From contig DASXRQ010000226.1 in NCBI GenBank assembly GCA_036506495.1, forward strand, positions 1 to 58,537: a stretch of 58,537 bases of DNA, written 5' to 3'. The stretch's first letter is position 1. Each line of letters opens with the position of its first letter. The DNA is from DASXRC01 sp036506495 (lineage in GTDB: Bacteria > Actinomycetota > Actinomycetes > Mycobacteriales > Micromonosporaceae). Shown here one piece after another: positions 16,801 to 24,230 of this stretch. The notes below the pieces were generated by a model. It made no database searches and was not told the origin of the DNA. It was given only the letters and a program-made list of their open reading frames with translations. Both the position numbers and the translations under genes were made by a program.

Positions 16801-17238
16801 ACCCGGCCACGCGTGCTGATCCTGACCACGTTCGACCTGGACGACTACGTGTACGAGGCGCTGCGCGCCGGGGCGAGCGGCTTCCTGCTGAAGGACGCGC
16901 CGGGCGCCGATCTGGTCCACGCCGTGCGGGTGGTCGCCTCCGGGGACGCGCTGCTGGCGCCGTCGGTGACCCGGCGGCTGATCGCCGAGTTCGCCGCCCG
17001 GCCGGGGCACGACCGGCCACGGCCGGTCTCGCTGGCCGCCCTCACCCCGCGGGAGACGGAGGTGCTGCGGCTCATCGCGCGCGGCCGCTCGAATGCCGAG
17101 ATCGCGGCCGACCTCGTGGTGGCTGAGCAGACCGTCAAGACCCACGTCGGCCGGGTGCTCGGCAAGCTGGGACTGCGCGACCGCGCCCAGGCCGTGGTCA
17201 TCGCGTACGAGTCAGGGTTGGTCGCGGCCGGCGAATAG
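16801..17238 (+). pseudogene. Response regulator C-terminal fragment (NarL/LuxR type)
   Basis: Begins within a receiver domain at RVLILTTFDLDDYVYEALRAG, near beta-4, and keeps the conserved Lys of GFLLKD, but beta-1 to beta-3 with the acidic pocket and phospho-acceptor Asp are missing. The LuxR helix-turn-helix is intact (LTPRETEVLRLIARGRSNAE, VKTHVGRVLGKLGLRDR). GTG 16813 overlaps the upstream stop and could still start a phosphorylation-independent DNA-binding protein of about 141 residues. Best read as a deletion remnant of the adjoining kinase's partner. Confidence 0.75.
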
Positions 17239-17337
17239 TCCTCCGGTAGCATCCCCGAGACCCCGCCGCGGTCCGATGCCACGGCGTAGGCCGGCTCGGC
17301 AACCTTCCGATCGGACGAGCCGATCGAGGAGGACCGA

Positions 17338-18207
17338 GTGTTCACACGAGTTATCCATGCCGGCGCGGGCGCGCTGCTCGGGGTCGGCCTGCTGTTCCCG
17401 AGCGGGGCACCGGCCGCCCCACCACCCGAGATCGCGGCCCGGGCGCCGCTGGCGGCCCCGATGGCGGACGGACGACGGTTCCTGCTCCGCGATCCGCACG
17501 GCGGCGGGTACGCCATCGAGGTCGTCGGCGATCTCGCCCAGGCGGACCGGACCGTCGTGCTGGTTCCCGGGGTGGCCGCCACGCTCGCGAACTTCGACCG
17601 CGGGTTGGGCGGGGTGGCGCGGCGTGCCCCGGCCGTGCAGGCCCGCGCCGTGCTCGCCGAGATCCACGCGACGGACCCGGCGGCTCGGGTCGCCGTGGTC
17701 GCCTGGCTCGGCTACGACCCGCCGGACGTGGTCGGGCTGGAGGCCGCGCAGGAGGACCGGGCCCGGGCCGGTGCCGTCGCGCTGATCCATTTCGTGGCAC
17801 GGATCGCGGCGGAGCGCCCGGCCACGTCTATCACGTTGGTGGGCCACAGCTACGGTGCGGTGGTGATCGGGCTCGCCGCACCCAGGCTGGACCGCCGGGT
17901 CACCGACCTGGTCGCGCTCGGCGCTCCCGGCATGGGTGTGCACCAGGCCCGCGACCTGCACACCCAGGCCCGCGTCTGGGCGGCCGAGGCGCCGACCGAC
18001 TGGATCCGGCGGATCCCCGGCGTACGCGTGCTCGGGCTCGGGCACGGCACCCGGCCGGGCACTCCCGGTTTCGGCGCCCGCCCGCTCCCCACGGCGGGGG
18101 CCGCCGGACACGACGGCTATCTCGTGCCTGGCAGTAGCACGCTGCACGCGGTGGCGCTGGTGGCGCTCGGCCGCGTCGACGACGCCGCGACCGCTGACGC
18201 AGGGTAA
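17338..18207 (+). CDS. Secreted alpha/beta hydrolase (DUF1023)
   Basis: 289 residues. The N-terminus MFTRVIHAGAGALLGVGLLF with PSGAPAAPPP looks like a signal peptide and cleavage region. The alpha/beta-hydrolase core has the nucleophile elbow in LVGHSYGAVVIGLA and a C-terminal His candidate in AGHDGYLVPGSST, as in the DUF1023 family (actinobacterial esterase-like proteins). GTG start with an AGGAGG Shine-Dalgarno at about 17327. Substrate unknown. It replaces the position of Rv1482c between fabG and the VWA gene in the mycobacterial arrangement. Confidence 0.82.
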   Translation: MFTRVIHAGAGALLGVGLLFPSGAPAAPPPEIAARAPLAAPMADGRRFLLRDPHGGGYAIEVVGDLAQADRTVVLVPGVAATLANFDRGLGGVARRAPAVQARAVLAEIHATDPAARVAVVAWLGYDPPDVVGLEAAQEDRARAGAVALIHFVARIAAERPATSITLVGHSYGAVVIGLAAPRLDRRVTDLVALGAPGMGVHQARDLHTQARVWAAEAPTDWIRRIPGVRVLGLGHGTRPGTPGFGARPLPTAGAAGHDGYLVPGSSTLHAVALVALGRVDDAATADAG

Positions 18208-18326
18208 TGCCGCCGGGGGCGCCGGCCGGCCCGGTAGGGCGATGCGCCTCGGGCCGGTCGGCCACCTGCGGCCAACCGGCGTCCCAGGAGTACGATGCCC
18301 GTGGTGTTTGACCCGGCTCGACCGAC

Positions 18327-18359
18327 GGAGGTGATCGCTGTGCGAGATAGCGATCCTCC
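18327..18359 (+). promoter_or_regulatory. Hairpin masking a Shine-Dalgarno and GTG
   Basis: GGAG-(GT)-GATCGCT pairs with AGCGATC-CTCC, an 11-bp stem with a 2-nt bulge and a 9-nt loop. The 5' arm is a full anti-16S Shine-Dalgarno (GGAGGTGATC) and the loop begins with the GTG of a 17-codon ORF, so folding would hide the initiation region of that ORF. Confidence 0.5.
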
Positions 18360-18393
18360 CAGTCGTGGCCGGGCCACGGTTCAGCCGCGCTGA
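18340..18393 (+). CDS. Possible 17-residue leader peptide
   Basis: Reading MRDSDPPSRGRATVQPR from a GTG placed 5 nt after GGAGGTGA. It is Arg-rich with an acidic/proline cluster (DSDPP). Its codons run through the first strand of a long inverted repeat (CAGTCGTGGCCGGGC), so a translating ribosome would prevent that foldback. No homologue is known to me. The strong ribosome site and placement argue for translation; the short length argues for caution. Confidence 0.35.
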   Translation: MRDSDPPSRGRATVQPR

Positions 18394-18495
18394 CCCGCGC
18401 TGATCCGGTCCCGCTCCCAGCCGTCCTGCCGCCTCGCCGCCAAGGTGCGGTCGCACGGCGCGCGCCGACCTGGGAGTCCCGCCCGGCCACGACTG
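18360..18495 (+). ncRNA. Candidate structured RNA / long inverted repeat upstream of a small membrane protein
   Basis: A 15-bp perfect inverted repeat, CAGTCGTGGCCGGGC (18360-18374) with its complement (18481-18495), closes a region of about 105 nt. Nested inside is CTCCCAG (18414-18420) with CTGGGAG (18470-18476). The 5' arm can alternatively fold locally as CGTGGCC-G-GGCCACG. I compared it by eye with the ydaO, cobalamin, M-box, SRP and RNase P consensus elements and found no match. It could be a regulatory leader, a terminator for the upstream gene, or a mobile palindrome. Confidence 0.4.
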
Positions 18496-18539
18496 AGTCT
18501 GTGCCTTACCCACACCGACCAGTCGCACCGGAGCCGCCG

Positions 18540-18626
18540 ATGAACCGCTACGCCGCTCAGCTTGGCTTCACGCTCGCCGCGGTCTGGATCGTGGTCGTCT
18601 TCATGCTCGTCAGCGGCACGGCCTGA
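18540..18626 (+). CDS. 28-residue single-pass membrane peptide
   Basis: Encodes MNRYAAQLGFTLAAVWIVVV followed by FMLVSGTA: a short N-terminus and one continuous hydrophobic helix of about 18 residues. GGAG lies 7 nt before the ATG. It sits 44 bp downstream of the inverted-repeat region and is convergent with the VWA gene. No family recognised; small membrane peptides of this size often modulate a larger transporter or sensor. Confidence 0.5.
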   Translation: MNRYAAQLGFTLAAVWIVVVFMLVSGTA

Positions 18627-18641
18627 CCGGCCGCAGACCGA

Positions 18642-19592
18642 CTACGGCAATCGAGACGTCCACAGTAGACTCATGCCGGCCGCGCCGAGGGCGAACAGCA
18701 GAGCCACGCCCGCGTACCACTGCGTAATCTCCCGTGGCTTGATCCGATGGCCGATCGAGCTGCCCATGTCCTCGTACACCTTCTTCAGCTCGGATTCGCT
18801 CGCCGCCTCGTAGAAGAACCCCCGGGTGCTCTCCGCGAGCTGTGCGAGCGAGAGCCGGTCCACGGGCACGCGCTGCACCTGCCCCCCGATGTCCACGACT
18901 CCCGAGTCGGTGCCGAACGCGATCGTGGACACCGGAACGTTCGCGGCGGCCGCGGCGGCCGCCGCCTCCTCGATCGACCGACCCGATGTCCGGTAGCCGT
19001 CGGAGAGCAACACGATGCGGGCCGGCGGCGGGCCCTGCGCACCATCGGCGGGCACGGCCCGGATCGCCTCCAGGCAGGTGAAGACCGCTTCCCCGGTCGC
19101 GGTCGCCTCGGCGAGCTGCAGCCCGTCGATCGCCTGCGTCACCGCCTCGCGGTCCTTGGACGGCGAGACGAGCACGTTCGCGCTCTTCGCGAATGCCACC
19201 AGCCCGAGGTTGAACGTCGGCGGCAGCTGCTCCACGAACTGCTTCGCGGCCACCTGAGCGGCCTCGATCCGGCTCGGCGCGACGTCGCCGGACTCCATCG
19301 ACAGCGACACGTCGATCGCCAGCATGACCGTGGCCCGCTCCAGCGGCTCCTTGGCATCCACGGCCGGTCGCGCCATCGCCGCGCTGAGCGCCGCCAGGCT
19401 GAGCAGGAACGCACCGGCCGCGGCGTGCCGCCGCCACCCGAGGCCCCTGGGCGCGAGCGTACGCAGCAGATCGACGTTGGTGAAGCGGACCGCGTACGCC
19501 CGGCGGTGCAGCTGCCGCCACACGTACGCCGCCGCCACCAGCAGCACCGGAACGAGCGCCAGCAGCCACCAGGGTTGCAGGAATCGGATCAT
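18642..19592 (-). CDS. VWA-domain membrane protein (BatA-like)
   Basis: 316 residues. Two N-terminal transmembrane helices (WWLLALVPVLLVAAAYVW; AAAGAFLLSLAALSAAMA), a von Willebrand A domain with the MIDAS motif DVSLSMESGD at about residue 93 and VLLSDG further on, and a C-terminal helix. It is the third gene of the MoxR-DUF58-VWA unit, with its ATG overlapping the DUF58 stop. Such proteins are thought to act with the MoxR ATPase in maturation of envelope or metal-dependent complexes. Equivalent to Rv1481. Confidence 0.93.
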   Translation of the reverse strand: MIRFLQPWWLLALVPVLLVAAAYVWRQLHRRAYAVRFTNVDLLRTLAPRGLGWRRHAAAGAFLLSLAALSAAMARPAVDAKEPLERATVMLAIDVSLSMESGDVAPSRIEAAQVAAKQFVEQLPPTFNLGLVAFAKSANVLVSPSKDREAVTQAIDGLQLAEATATGEAVFTCLEAIRAVPADGAQGPPPARIVLLSDGYRTSGRSIEEAAAAAAAANVPVSTIAFGTDSGVVDIGGQVQRVPVDRLSLAQLAESTRGFFYEAASESELKKVYEDMGSSIGHRIKPREITQWYAGVALLFALGAAGMSLLWTSRLP

Positions 19593-20536
19593 CTGGTGGT
19601 CCCCCTGGTGCGGGCGTGCCGTTGCGCGGCGACGAACCGGACGATGTCCAGAACCCAATCCGAATCCGTACGCAGTCGCAAATGCGCCGCCCCGGCTCGG
19701 CGCAGCGCGGTGGCGATGTCGGCGCGCTGTGCGGCGGCCGCCTCGGCGTACGCCCTGCGCAGCCTCGGATCGGCGGTCTGCACCTCGTGCGCCTGCCCGG
19801 TCTCCGGATCCACGACGTCCAGCACGCCGACGTCCGGCAACTCGAGTTCGCGCGGGTCGACCACCTCGATGCCGAGCACGTCGTGCCGGACCGCGAGCTT
19901 GCGCACCGGCCGCTCCCATTGAGCGGTGGGCGCGAGGAAGTCGGAGATCACGACCGCCATGCCGCGCCGGCGGGGCGGCCGATTGAGCATGTCCACGAGC
20001 GCGCCGAGATCGGCACGGCCGGGGCGTACCTCCGTCTTCGCGATCGCGCGCAGCAGGCCCTGGGCCTCCTTGTGTCCGGGCCGGGCGGGTAGCCGCAGCC
20101 GGCGCCCCGCGGCCGCCCCGGTGCCGCCGCCCGTGCCCACGACCGCGCCGATCCGGTTGCCGCCGCGCACCGTCAGGTGCGCGATCGCGGCCGATGCCGC
20201 GATCACGAGGTCCCGCTTGAGCATGCGCGCCGTGCCGAAGTCCACGCTCGCGGACAGGTCCACCGCCAGCCACGTCTCCAGCTCCCGGTCGGTGACGGTC
20301 TGCCGCACGTGCGGCACCGTGGTCCGGGCGGTCACCGGCCAGTCCATCCGGCGCACGTCGTCGCCGGGTCGGTACTCCCGCGACTCGCCCGGCTCGCTGC
20401 CCGGCCCGGTCAGCAAGCCGAGGTAGTCACCCTGCAGGAGGCCGTCCAACTTACGCGTCACGAGCAGCTGCAGCCGGGTGAGCACCGCCTCGGCGCGGCC
20501 GGCCGTGCTGTCCGTGCCCGGGGGGGACATCGTCAT
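19589..20536 (-). CDS. DUF58 domain protein
   Basis: 315 residues. Contains the DUF58 signature EYRPGDDVRRMDWPVTART and a VWA-like C-terminal fold beginning LAVDLSASVDFG. Soluble. ATG 20536 overlaps the moxR stop (ATGA); another ATG two codons downstream is possible. Equivalent to Rv1480 in the conserved MoxR operon. Biochemical role unproven in general. Confidence 0.93.
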   Translation of the reverse strand: MTMSPPGTDSTAGRAEAVLTRLQLLVTRKLDGLLQGDYLGLLTGPGSEPGESREYRPGDDVRRMDWPVTARTTVPHVRQTVTDRELETWLAVDLSASVDFGTARMLKRDLVIAASAAIAHLTVRGGNRIGAVVGTGGGTGAAAGRRLRLPARPGHKEAQGLLRAIAKTEVRPGRADLGALVDMLNRPPRRRGMAVVISDFLAPTAQWERPVRKLAVRHDVLGIEVVDPRELELPDVGVLDVVDPETGQAHEVQTADPRLRRAYAEAAAAQRADIATALRRAGAAHLRLRTDSDWVLDIVRFVAAQRHARTRGTTR

Positions 20537-21711
20537 CCCGCCCGCTCGGGCAATCCGGGGTACGGCCCGAGCGGCCGCGTCGCCGGCCAAGCCGAGGCCG
20601 CGGCCTGTCCGGCCGGCTGCGGCACCGCCGGCCCGGGCATCGCGCTCTGCCGCGGTGCGACCGTGGGCAGCGGTACCCTCGCCAACACCCGGCCCACGAT
20701 TTCGTCGGCGGGAATGTCGTCGGCGAGGGCGTCGTAGCTCAGGACGAGCCGGTGTCTGAGGATGTCCGGCGCGATGTCCTGCATGTCCTGGGGCAGCGCG
20801 TAGTCGCGTCCACGCAGGAGCGCGAGCGCCCGGGTCGCCCGCACGATCCCCAAAGAAGCTCGTGGGCTCGCCCCGTACTGGATCAGCTGGGCGACGTCGG
20901 TCATGCCGTACTCGGCCGGCGAGCGGGTGGCCAGCACCAGCCGCACCGCGTAATCCACCAGCGCGTTGTGGACGAACACCAGGTCCGCCTTGTGCTGCAA
21001 CGAGATCGTCTGGGCAGGGGTGAAGACCGGCGACGGCTCGGGCGGGTTGACGCCCATCCGGTAGACGATTTCGCGTTCCTCGACGTCCGTCGGGTACGGG
21101 ACGATGATCTTGAGGAGGAACCGGTCCCGTTGCGCCTCGGGCAGCGGGTAGACGCCCTCCTGCTCGATAGGGTTCTGGGTGGCCATCACCAGGAACGGCT
21201 CCGGCACGCGGTGCGTCACGCCGCCGATCGACACGTGCTGCTCGGCCATGACTTCCAGCAGTGCCGACTGCACCTTCGCCGGTGCCCGGTTGATCTCGTC
21301 GGCGAGCAGGAAGTTGACGAACACCGGACCGAGCTCCACATCGAACTTCTCGCGCGACGCGCGGTAGATGCGGGTGCCGACGATGTCGGCCGGGACCAGG
21401 TCGGGCGTGAACTGGATGCGGGCGAACGTGCCGCCGACGACCTTCGCGAGAGTCTCGACGGCGAGCGTCTTCGCCACGCCGGGCACGCCCTCGAGCAGGC
21501 AGTGGCCGCGCGAGAGCAACGCGACGAACATCCGCTCGATCAACCTGTCCTGGCCGACGATCACCCGCTTGACCTCAAACAACGCGCGCTCGACCAGCGT
21601 CGCATCCTCGGCGGGAGTCGTCGTGGGGGTCGGGTCGCCGTCGCCCGGCTCGACGTCGGGGTTCGGTTCGGGTTTCTGGGGCGTGGTCGGCTCGGCCACC
21701 GGCTCCTCCAC
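20533..21711 (-). CDS. moxR: MoxR-type AAA+ ATPase
   Basis: 392-residue chaperone-like ATPase. Walker A GVPGVAKT, Walker B LLADEINRA, sensor ATQNPIEQEG and the lid helical domain are all present; an unusual Pro/Thr/Asp-rich tail of about 35 residues precedes the domain and an Ala/Pro-rich tail follows it. GTG start. First gene of the operon with DUF58 and VWA proteins; the client is unknown. Upstream, 220 bp to the next gene contain no further ORF I would support. Confidence 0.94.
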   Translation of the reverse strand: MEEPVAEPTTPQKPEPNPDVEPGDGDPTPTTTPAEDATLVERALFEVKRVIVGQDRLIERMFVALLSRGHCLLEGVPGVAKTLAVETLAKVVGGTFARIQFTPDLVPADIVGTRIYRASREKFDVELGPVFVNFLLADEINRAPAKVQSALLEVMAEQHVSIGGVTHRVPEPFLVMATQNPIEQEGVYPLPEAQRDRFLLKIIVPYPTDVEEREIVYRMGVNPPEPSPVFTPAQTISLQHKADLVFVHNALVDYAVRLVLATRSPAEYGMTDVAQLIQYGASPRASLGIVRATRALALLRGRDYALPQDMQDIAPDILRHRLVLSYDALADDIPADEIVGRVLARVPLPTVAPRQSAMPGPAVPQPAGQAAASAWPATRPLGPYPGLPERAG

Positions 21712-21932
21712 AACGATCTCTCGTCCGCGAATCGAGTCATACGACCCACCAAGCCTTACACGACTCGCCCATTTGGCGAATGCGTACGCGCTCTTTCAGG
21801 ATCCGGCCAAACGGGCGTACTCGACGGGGGTAGACACGGGGGGCGGACAGGTGGGTACGATTTGCTCCGACGCCGGGCGGCTTCCCCCGTGGCCGCCCGG
21901 CGCTTATTTCTGCCCGCCGTAGACTCGCCCGG

Positions 21933-22127
21933 GTGATCGAGGCGGTTCGGGTCTGCTCGGCGAAGGGCTGCCGTGCGCCCGCGCGGTGGGCTCTCCTGTG
22001 GAACAACCCCAAGCTGCACACGCCCGACCGCCGCAAGACCTGGCTCGCCTGCGATGAGCACAGGGAGTGGCTGTCGACCTTCCTCAACGTGCGCGGTTTC
22101 CTCCGCGACGTAACGCCGCTTGAGTGA
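21933..22127 (+). CDS. Small conserved actinobacterial protein with Cys/His motif
   Basis: 64 residues with VCSAKGCRAPA, WNNPKLHTP and LACDEHREWL, giving C-x4-C and C-x2-H pairs that could hold a zinc ion. TAGACT lies 7 nt before the GTG, a leaderless arrangement. It precedes the two PH-domain genes on the same strand with an 18-bp gap, so may be co-transcribed. No function known to me. Confidence 0.75.
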   Translation: MIEAVRVCSAKGCRAPARWALLWNNPKLHTPDRRKTWLACDEHREWLSTFLNVRGFLRDVTPLE

Positions 22128-22145
22128 TCGCATAGGCTCGATGGC

Positions 22146-22682
22146 GTGACCATGCCCGCCGCCCCCGCGGAACCGCCGGCCGCCCCGGACCGCCTGAGCC
22201 CGCTCGAGCCGTGGCCGGACACGGTCGAGTGGCGCCGGGTCTCCCCGAGACTGGTGTGGGTCGAGCTGATCGAGATCGGCGGCTTGCTCGCCGCGCTTCT
22301 CATCGGCTGCCTGGTGACGTGGTGGCTACTCGACAGCGCGATCGCCGCGATCGCCGCGATCGCCGTCGCGGTCGTCGGGATCCTGCGCGCGATCACCGTC
22401 GTGCGCGCCGTGCGCGCGTGGGGGTACGCCGAGCGCGAGCGGGATCTGCTCGTACGCCACGGGCTGCTTATCCGCCGCCTGTCGATCGTCCCGTACGCCC
22501 GGATGCAGTTCGTCGACGTCACGGCCGGCCCGCTCGAGCGCGCGTTCACGCTCGCCACCGTGCAGCTGCACACCGCCGCGGCCGCCAGCGACGCGCGGGT
22601 GCCCGGGCTCGAGCCGACCGAGGCCGCGCGGCTGCGCGACCGCCTCACCGCGCTCGGCGAGGACCGCGCGGAGGGCCTGTGA
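22146..22682 (+). CDS. PH-domain membrane protein, YdbS-like
   Basis: 178 residues. Two hydrophobic helices (LIEIGGLLAALLIGCLVTWWL and AIAAIAAIAVAVVGILRAI) then a bacterial bPH2 domain (RDLLVRHGLLIRRLSIVPYARMQFVDV, ATVQLHTAAA). The second helix is encoded by GCGATCGCC microsatellite-like repeats. A GTG start has TAGGCT 7 nt upstream. The stop overlaps a GTG that may be the ancestral start of the next gene. Confidence 0.87.
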   Translation: MTMPAAPAEPPAAPDRLSPLEPWPDTVEWRRVSPRLVWVELIEIGGLLAALLIGCLVTWWLLDSAIAAIAAIAVAVVGILRAITVVRAVRAWGYAERERDLLVRHGLLIRRLSIVPYARMQFVDVTAGPLERAFTLATVQLHTAAAASDARVPGLEPTEAARLRDRLTALGEDRAEGL

Positions 22683-22710
22683 GCGAGGCAAGCGCGGCGG
22701 CCGTCGCCTC

Positions 22711-22780
22711 AAGGTCATCGCAACCTCGCCCAGGTTGCCGTGTCCGGCACGTCGTGATCGCCCAAACTGGGCAAGGTTGC
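22711..22780. repeat. Inverted-repeat element, family C copy 1
   Basis: GCAACCT-CGCCC-AGGTTGC (22720-22738) is followed about 20 bp later by a degenerate inverse copy ending CAAGGTTGC. The left flank AAGGTCATCGCA recurs at 24179. The element lies between YdbS- and YdbT-like genes that would otherwise overlap; GTGAGCGAG occurs on both sides (22679-22687 and 22801-22809). Confidence 0.7.
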
Positions 22781-22800
22781 GGCCGGATCGGGGCGAGGCA

Positions 22801-24150
22801 GTGAGCGAGCGGGCCACGGAGGCGGGCGCGGGGCCGACGGCCGGATCGTCTCCGGCTGGCGCGCTCGAGCCGCGGCAGCGGCTGCACCCGCTGAGCCCGC
22901 TGCTGCACGGTACCCGCCTGCTGGTCGTCATGGTCGTGGCCATCTCGTGGCAGGGGCTCGGGCAGCTGGGGCTGTGGCGATGGGCAGCCCTCGTCGTCGT
23001 GCTGCTGGTCGGCGCCGTGCTGTACTCCGTGGTGAGCTGGCTCATGACCGGCTACCACGTGGTCGGGCGCGAGCTGCGGGTGTACGAGGGCGTGCTCTCG
23101 CGGCGTACCCGGGCGATCCCGCTGGAGCGACTACAGGCGGTCGAGGTGGTGCGGCCGGTGCTCGCCCGGCTCGCCGGTCTCGCGGAGCTGCGGCTCGAGG
23201 TGGTCGGCGGGTCGAAGGCGGAGGCGCCGCTGGCCTTCCTCACCGTCGCCGACGCCGGCGCTCTCCGCGAACGCCTGCTCGCGCTCTCCGGGCGTTCGCC
23301 CGCGGTGTCGACACCGGCCGCGCCCACGATCGGCGCGGCCCGGTTGATCCACGCCGTGCGGAACGAGGACGTGTTCTTCGGTCAGCTGCTGACGCCGCAG
23401 GTCTGGTTCGTACCGGTCGCGTTGGCGTTCGTGGTGGTGCAGCTCGCGTTCGAGGGCTCGTTGACCTTCATCGGCATCGCCAGCACGATCACCGCGATCT
23501 TCGGCGTGATCCTGCAGCCCGCACGCCGGGTCCTGCAGGACTGGAACTTCCGGCTGTCCCGCGACGACGCCGGCCTGTGGGTGCGGCACGGTCTGCTGGA
23601 GACCCGAAGCCAGACCGTACCGCCGAACCGGGTGCAGGCGATCGGCGTGACCTGGCCGCTGTTGTGGCGCCCGAAGGGGTGGCTGCGTTGCCGGATGGAC
23701 ATCGCCGGATACGCCGCCGAGCAGCAGCGCGAACGGGCCGGCCGCTCCGATCGGCTACTGCCGGTTGGGGACCTCGAGACGGCGCGCCGGATCGTGCCCC
23801 AGGTGCTGCCGGGCGTCGACCTGCTGTCGCTCGGCCTCACCGTGCCGCCAGCCCGGGCCCGCTGGCTGGCCCCGCTGCGCCGGGGGGTGCTCGGCGCCGG
23901 CCTGACCGACCGGGTGTTCGCCGTGACCGACGGGCTGGTCACCCGAGAGCTGGTGATCGTCCCGTTCGCCCGGATCCAGAGCGTCCGGGTCGTGCAGGGT
24001 CCGATCCAGCGGTGGCTCCGGCTGGCCACCGTGCACGCGGACACCGCCGGTGGCCTGCGCGCCGTCGCCCACGAGCGCGACGTCGGTGAGGCATGGGCGA
24101 TGGCGGCCGAGTTGACCGACCGCGCCCGGGCGGCCCGCGAGAGCGGCTGA
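22801..24150 (+). CDS. PH-domain membrane protein, YdbT-like
   Basis: 449 residues with three bPH2 units, each preceded by a membrane helix pair: VVGRELRVYEGVLSRRTRAI, LWVRHGLLETRSQTVPPNRV and VFAVTDGLVTRELVIVPFAR. Each unit carries the QAVEV / QAIGV / QSVRV strand typical of the family. YdbS/YdbT pairs are widespread in Gram-positives and of uncertain role. GTG 22801 is the present start; the 118-bp gap with a repeat element suggests the original start was displaced. A terminator hairpin follows. Confidence 0.87.
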   Translation: MSERATEAGAGPTAGSSPAGALEPRQRLHPLSPLLHGTRLLVVMVVAISWQGLGQLGLWRWAALVVVLLVGAVLYSVVSWLMTGYHVVGRELRVYEGVLSRRTRAIPLERLQAVEVVRPVLARLAGLAELRLEVVGGSKAEAPLAFLTVADAGALRERLLALSGRSPAVSTPAAPTIGAARLIHAVRNEDVFFGQLLTPQVWFVPVALAFVVVQLAFEGSLTFIGIASTITAIFGVILQPARRVLQDWNFRLSRDDAGLWVRHGLLETRSQTVPPNRVQAIGVTWPLLWRPKGWLRCRMDIAGYAAEQQRERAGRSDRLLPVGDLETARRIVPQVLPGVDLLSLGLTVPPARARWLAPLRRGVLGAGLTDRVFAVTDGLVTRELVIVPFARIQSVRVVQGPIQRWLRLATVHADTAGGLRAVAHERDVGEAWAMAAELTDRARAARESG

Positions 24151-24177
24151 CCCAGCCCGCGGCGGGCGGGCCGTGTC

Positions 24178-24218
24178 CAAGGTCATCGCATCCTCGTCCG
24201 GGTTGGGGTGTCCCCGGC
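24178..24218. repeat. Family C copy 2
   Basis: AAGGTCATCGCATCCTCGTC continues into a stretch closely matching copy 1 (AAGGTCATCGCAACCTCGCC) through GTGTCC. The second half is replaced by a strong hairpin. The two copies bracket the YdbT-like gene. Confidence 0.65.
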
Positions 24219-24230
24219 TCAGGACACCCC
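24205..24230. terminator. Bidirectional terminator hairpin
   Basis: GGGGTGTCC-N8-GGACACCCC is a perfect 9-bp stem between the convergent YdbT-like and PAP2 genes; the PAP2 stop codon lies in its loop. No U-tract. Confidence 0.6.

Noticed and set aside
16781..16820. Simple sequencing frameshift joining one kinase-regulator fusion
   Set aside because: Restoring frame would still lack the kinase catalytic core and receiver pocket, so a deletion is needed.
18300..18540. Known riboswitch (ydaO, cobalamin, M-box), SRP RNA or RNase P RNA
   Set aside because: None of the consensus words I know for these RNAs is present; left as an unassigned structure.
22322..22366. GCGATCGCC microsatellite as a regulatory repeat
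   Set aside because: It lies within coding sequence for a membrane helix (AIAAIAAIAV) of the YdbS-like protein.
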